Shown here: positions 5,818 to 7,269 of the stretch, piece by piece
Position numbering within the stretch: the stretch's first letter is position 1
Layout of the letters: every line of letters begins with the position of its first letter
Origin: an uncultured Ruminococcus sp.
GTDB lineage: Bacteria; Bacillota_A; Clostridia; Oscillospirales; Ruminococcaceae
DNA length: 7,269 nucleotides
NCBI GenBank assembly: GCA_947303535.1
Contig: CAMYYQ010000046.1
Location: 1-7,269 of the forward strand
Direction: 5' to 3'
Translations under genes and position numbers: made by a program
Notes under the pieces: model-generated
Databases searched by the model: none
The model's input: the letters and a program-made list of their open reading frames with translations, nothing else
Told to the model about the DNA's origin: nothing

Positions 5818-7218
5818 ATGAAAGAAAAGATAAAACAGAGAGCAATAAAGTATTTCCTGATATTTCTTGCAGCAATGCTCATACTGACCTTTGCTTCACG
5901 AATGTTGTACACAGAGCGTATGCCCCGTGTGAACTGTATGTCTGTAAGCAGAAAGAGCATATCTCACGAATTTGAATACAACGGAACAGTTGAAGCATTG
6001 AAGAGCCAGCCTGTTTTCATTCCCGAGGGACTGAGGATATCAGAGCTGGACGTTGAGTGCGGAGACAGAGTTATAAAAAATCAGACCATTATGAAGCTGG
6101 ATATGGAGTATCTACACAAGAAAGCAGCAATGCTGGAAAAGGATATTGACGAGCAGCTTGAAACTGCTTCTGCCTATTCCAACGACGGCAGTATACCCGT
6201 ATTTACGGAAGCAGGACTGCGTACCGCTGAGGTATATGTGAAAGCAGGCGACAGCGTTTCCGCAGGACAAAAGCTCCTGCGCCTTGACAGCGAGCATCTC
6301 AGCCGCCGCATAGCCGATTTACAGAACAGTCTCAACGCGGATATCTCCACCCGTGAGGGCTATTATGAAAACGAGGATCAGCACTCAGCTGATACCATTA
6401 CAAACAGTATCGAGGAAAAGCAGCGTGAGCTGGACAGATACACAGAGATATACAACAACGGCTGTATCGTGTACAGCAGCGCATCAGGAGTGGTCACCGG
6501 TGTACTTGTCAGGGCTGGTGATGTGACGAGCGAGTCTGCGGCAGTACTCATAAACAGCGATCCCACAGTCTGCTACGGACTTGCTGAAAAGCAGGAACGG
6601 CTTGCAGCACTGAGAAAGCTTGACGAGACAAAGGGCTTTATATACAGCCCCTCAGAGGGCATCATAACCTCGAAAACTGTCTCATTGGGCGAGCTTACCA
6701 CAGAAAATGCAGCGTTGATAGTCTCGGATATGTCGGGAGGCATGGTTTTCAGGACAGTTGTAGATGATGACGGAATAGAATATATATCCGTGGGCGATAA
6801 ATTCAAGCTGAAATTCAGAAACGGCAGGATAACCGAAGAGGGCTGCGAGGTGAAAAAAATATACAAGGCAGCTGACGGCGGCGGATATACAGTGGAACTG
6901 GCAATGGAGCCCGCCGACGAGCTTAAAGCAGGAGAGATAGGCGTGATGAAAGGAAACGTTCTCTCCGAGGAAAAGTACGACTGCATACCGCTGAATGCTA
7001 TTGAATTCGGAGCAAGCGATAAAAGGGGAGAAATATTCGTTGCAGAGGAGAGTGAGGGATTTTTCGGAAAGGAATATACAGCAAAGAAATACAGTGTGAG
7101 CATAAGAGATAAAAATAATACAGATGCGGGAGTAGATGATCTCGGACTTGATCCTAAATCGAAGATCATAATTTCATCATCAAAGAAACTATACGACGGA
7201 CAAAAGGTAAGATCATAA
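5818..7218 (+). CDS. HlyD/MacA-like membrane fusion (adaptor) protein with four lipoyl-like segments
   Basis: Membrane-anchored adaptor-like protein of 466 aa. A basic N-terminus (MKEKIKQRAIK) precedes one membrane segment at about 11-29, and the remainder should lie outside the cell. Four segments have the lipoyl/barrel-sandwich pattern: about 64-95 (with ECGDRVIKNQTIMKLD), 125-157 (with VKAGDSVSAGQKLLRLD), 216-247 (with VRAGDVTSESAAVLINSD) and 274-303 (with SLGELTTENAALIVSD). Helical, charged stretches separate them (about 96-118, 158-212, 252-271). The C-terminus about 385-466 resembles the membrane-proximal domain of RND/MacA adaptors, with IPLNAIEFG and a closing SKIIISSSKKLYDGQKVRS. AAGGAG (5806-5811) overlaps the preceding stop and is 6 nt from the ATG, so it belongs to the importer operon. 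Such adaptors normally partner an export permease, which is absent here. The family call is good; the role is unknown. Confidence 0.85.
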   Translation: MKEKIKQRAIKYFLIFLAAMLILTFASRMLYTERMPRVNCMSVSRKSISHEFEYNGTVEALKSQPVFIPEGLRISELDVECGDRVIKNQTIMKLDMEYLHKKAAMLEKDIDEQLETASAYSNDGSIPVFTEAGLRTAEVYVKAGDSVSAGQKLLRLDSEHLSRRIADLQNSLNADISTREGYYENEDQHSADTITNSIEEKQRELDRYTEIYNNGCIVYSSASGVVTGVLVRAGDVTSESAAVLINSDPTVCYGLAEKQERLAALRKLDETKGFIYSPSEGIITSKTVSLGELTTENAALIVSDMSGGMVFRTVVDDDGIEYISVGDKFKLKFRNGRITEEGCEVKKIYKAADGGGYTVELAMEPADELKAGEIGVMKGNVLSEEKYDCIPLNAIEFGASDKRGEIFVAEESEGFFGKEYTAKKYSVSIRDKNNTDAGVDDLGLDPKSKIIISSSKKLYDGQKVRS

Positions 7219-7228
7219 TAAAAACACC

Positions 7229-7269
7229 CCTTAAAGGCAGACAAGTCAGGCTTGTCCGAGCCTTTAAGG
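7229..7269 (+). terminator. Probable rho-independent terminator of the transporter operon
   Basis: A perfect 10-bp stem, CCTTAAAGGC (7229-7238) with GCCTTTAAGG (7260-7269), encloses an inner 6-bp stem, GACAAG (7240-7245) with CTTGTC (7251-7256), and loop TCAGG. It begins 11 nt after the adaptor stop codon and is preceded by AAAAAC, so it might work in both directions. The window ends exactly at the base of the stem, so the U-tract that would complete a terminator cannot be seen. Confidence 0.75.

Noticed and set aside
5352..5960. Open frame of 202 codons on the minus strand across the permease and adaptor genes
   Set aside because: It overlaps two recognised genes and their coupling junction, has no domain signal, and is explained as the shadow of their codon pattern.
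6573..7244. Open frame of 223 codons on the minus strand under the adaptor gene
   Set aside because: Its product is a low-complexity Ser/Pro/Phe-rich sequence with no recognisable motif, and it is fully antisense to a well-supported gene of normal composition; it also runs through the operon end.

Overview
The window looks like chromosomal DNA from a Gram-positive anaerobe of the Bacillota, most likely a Ruminococcus-like member of the Oscillospiraceae. This rests on moderate GC judged by eye, strong AGGAGG-type ribosome binding sites, frequent AGA and ATA codons, a lipoprotein solute-binding protein, and sugar-type permeases with no dedicated ATPase. The genus is an inference; no marker gene is present.

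Layout: two divergent transcription units flank a 285-bp control region. On the minus strand, an OmpR-family response regulator (957-1634) is followed 2 nt later by a sensor histidine kinase (954 to the window edge), whose ATP-binding domain is cut off. On the plus strand, four tightly packed genes form an operon. They are a 728-aa lipoprotein joining a predicted beta-propeller to a family-1-type solute-binding domain (1920-4106), a MalF-like permease (4109-4966), a MalG-like permease (4963-5814, 4-nt ATGA overlap) and a HlyD/MacA-like membrane fusion (adaptor) protein (5818-7218). A strong inverted repeat at 7229-7269 probably ends the operon.

The most striking signal is in the control region: six perfect TTAGAG hexamers spaced exactly 11 bp apart (1814-1879). 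This is the architecture expected for tandem dimers of an OmpR/PhoB-type regulator. The array occupies the missing -35 position of the operon promoter (-10 TATAAT at 1888-1893) and abuts the -35 of a good predicted divergent promoter for the two-component genes. The simplest model is that the response regulator encoded next door binds this array, activates the transporter operon and tunes its own expression. A 16-bp perfect palindrome over the operon -10 may add a second control.

The other unusual elements are a repeat-rich leader before the response regulator gene (six GGCTAAR heptamers plus inverted copies that begin at the predicted transcript start), the propeller-binding-protein fusion, and an export-type adaptor with four lipoyl-like segments at the end of an importer operon that has neither an ATPase nor an exporter permease in view. 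Together these suggest a signal-controlled uptake or sensing system of unusual composition; its substrate cannot be told from the sequence.
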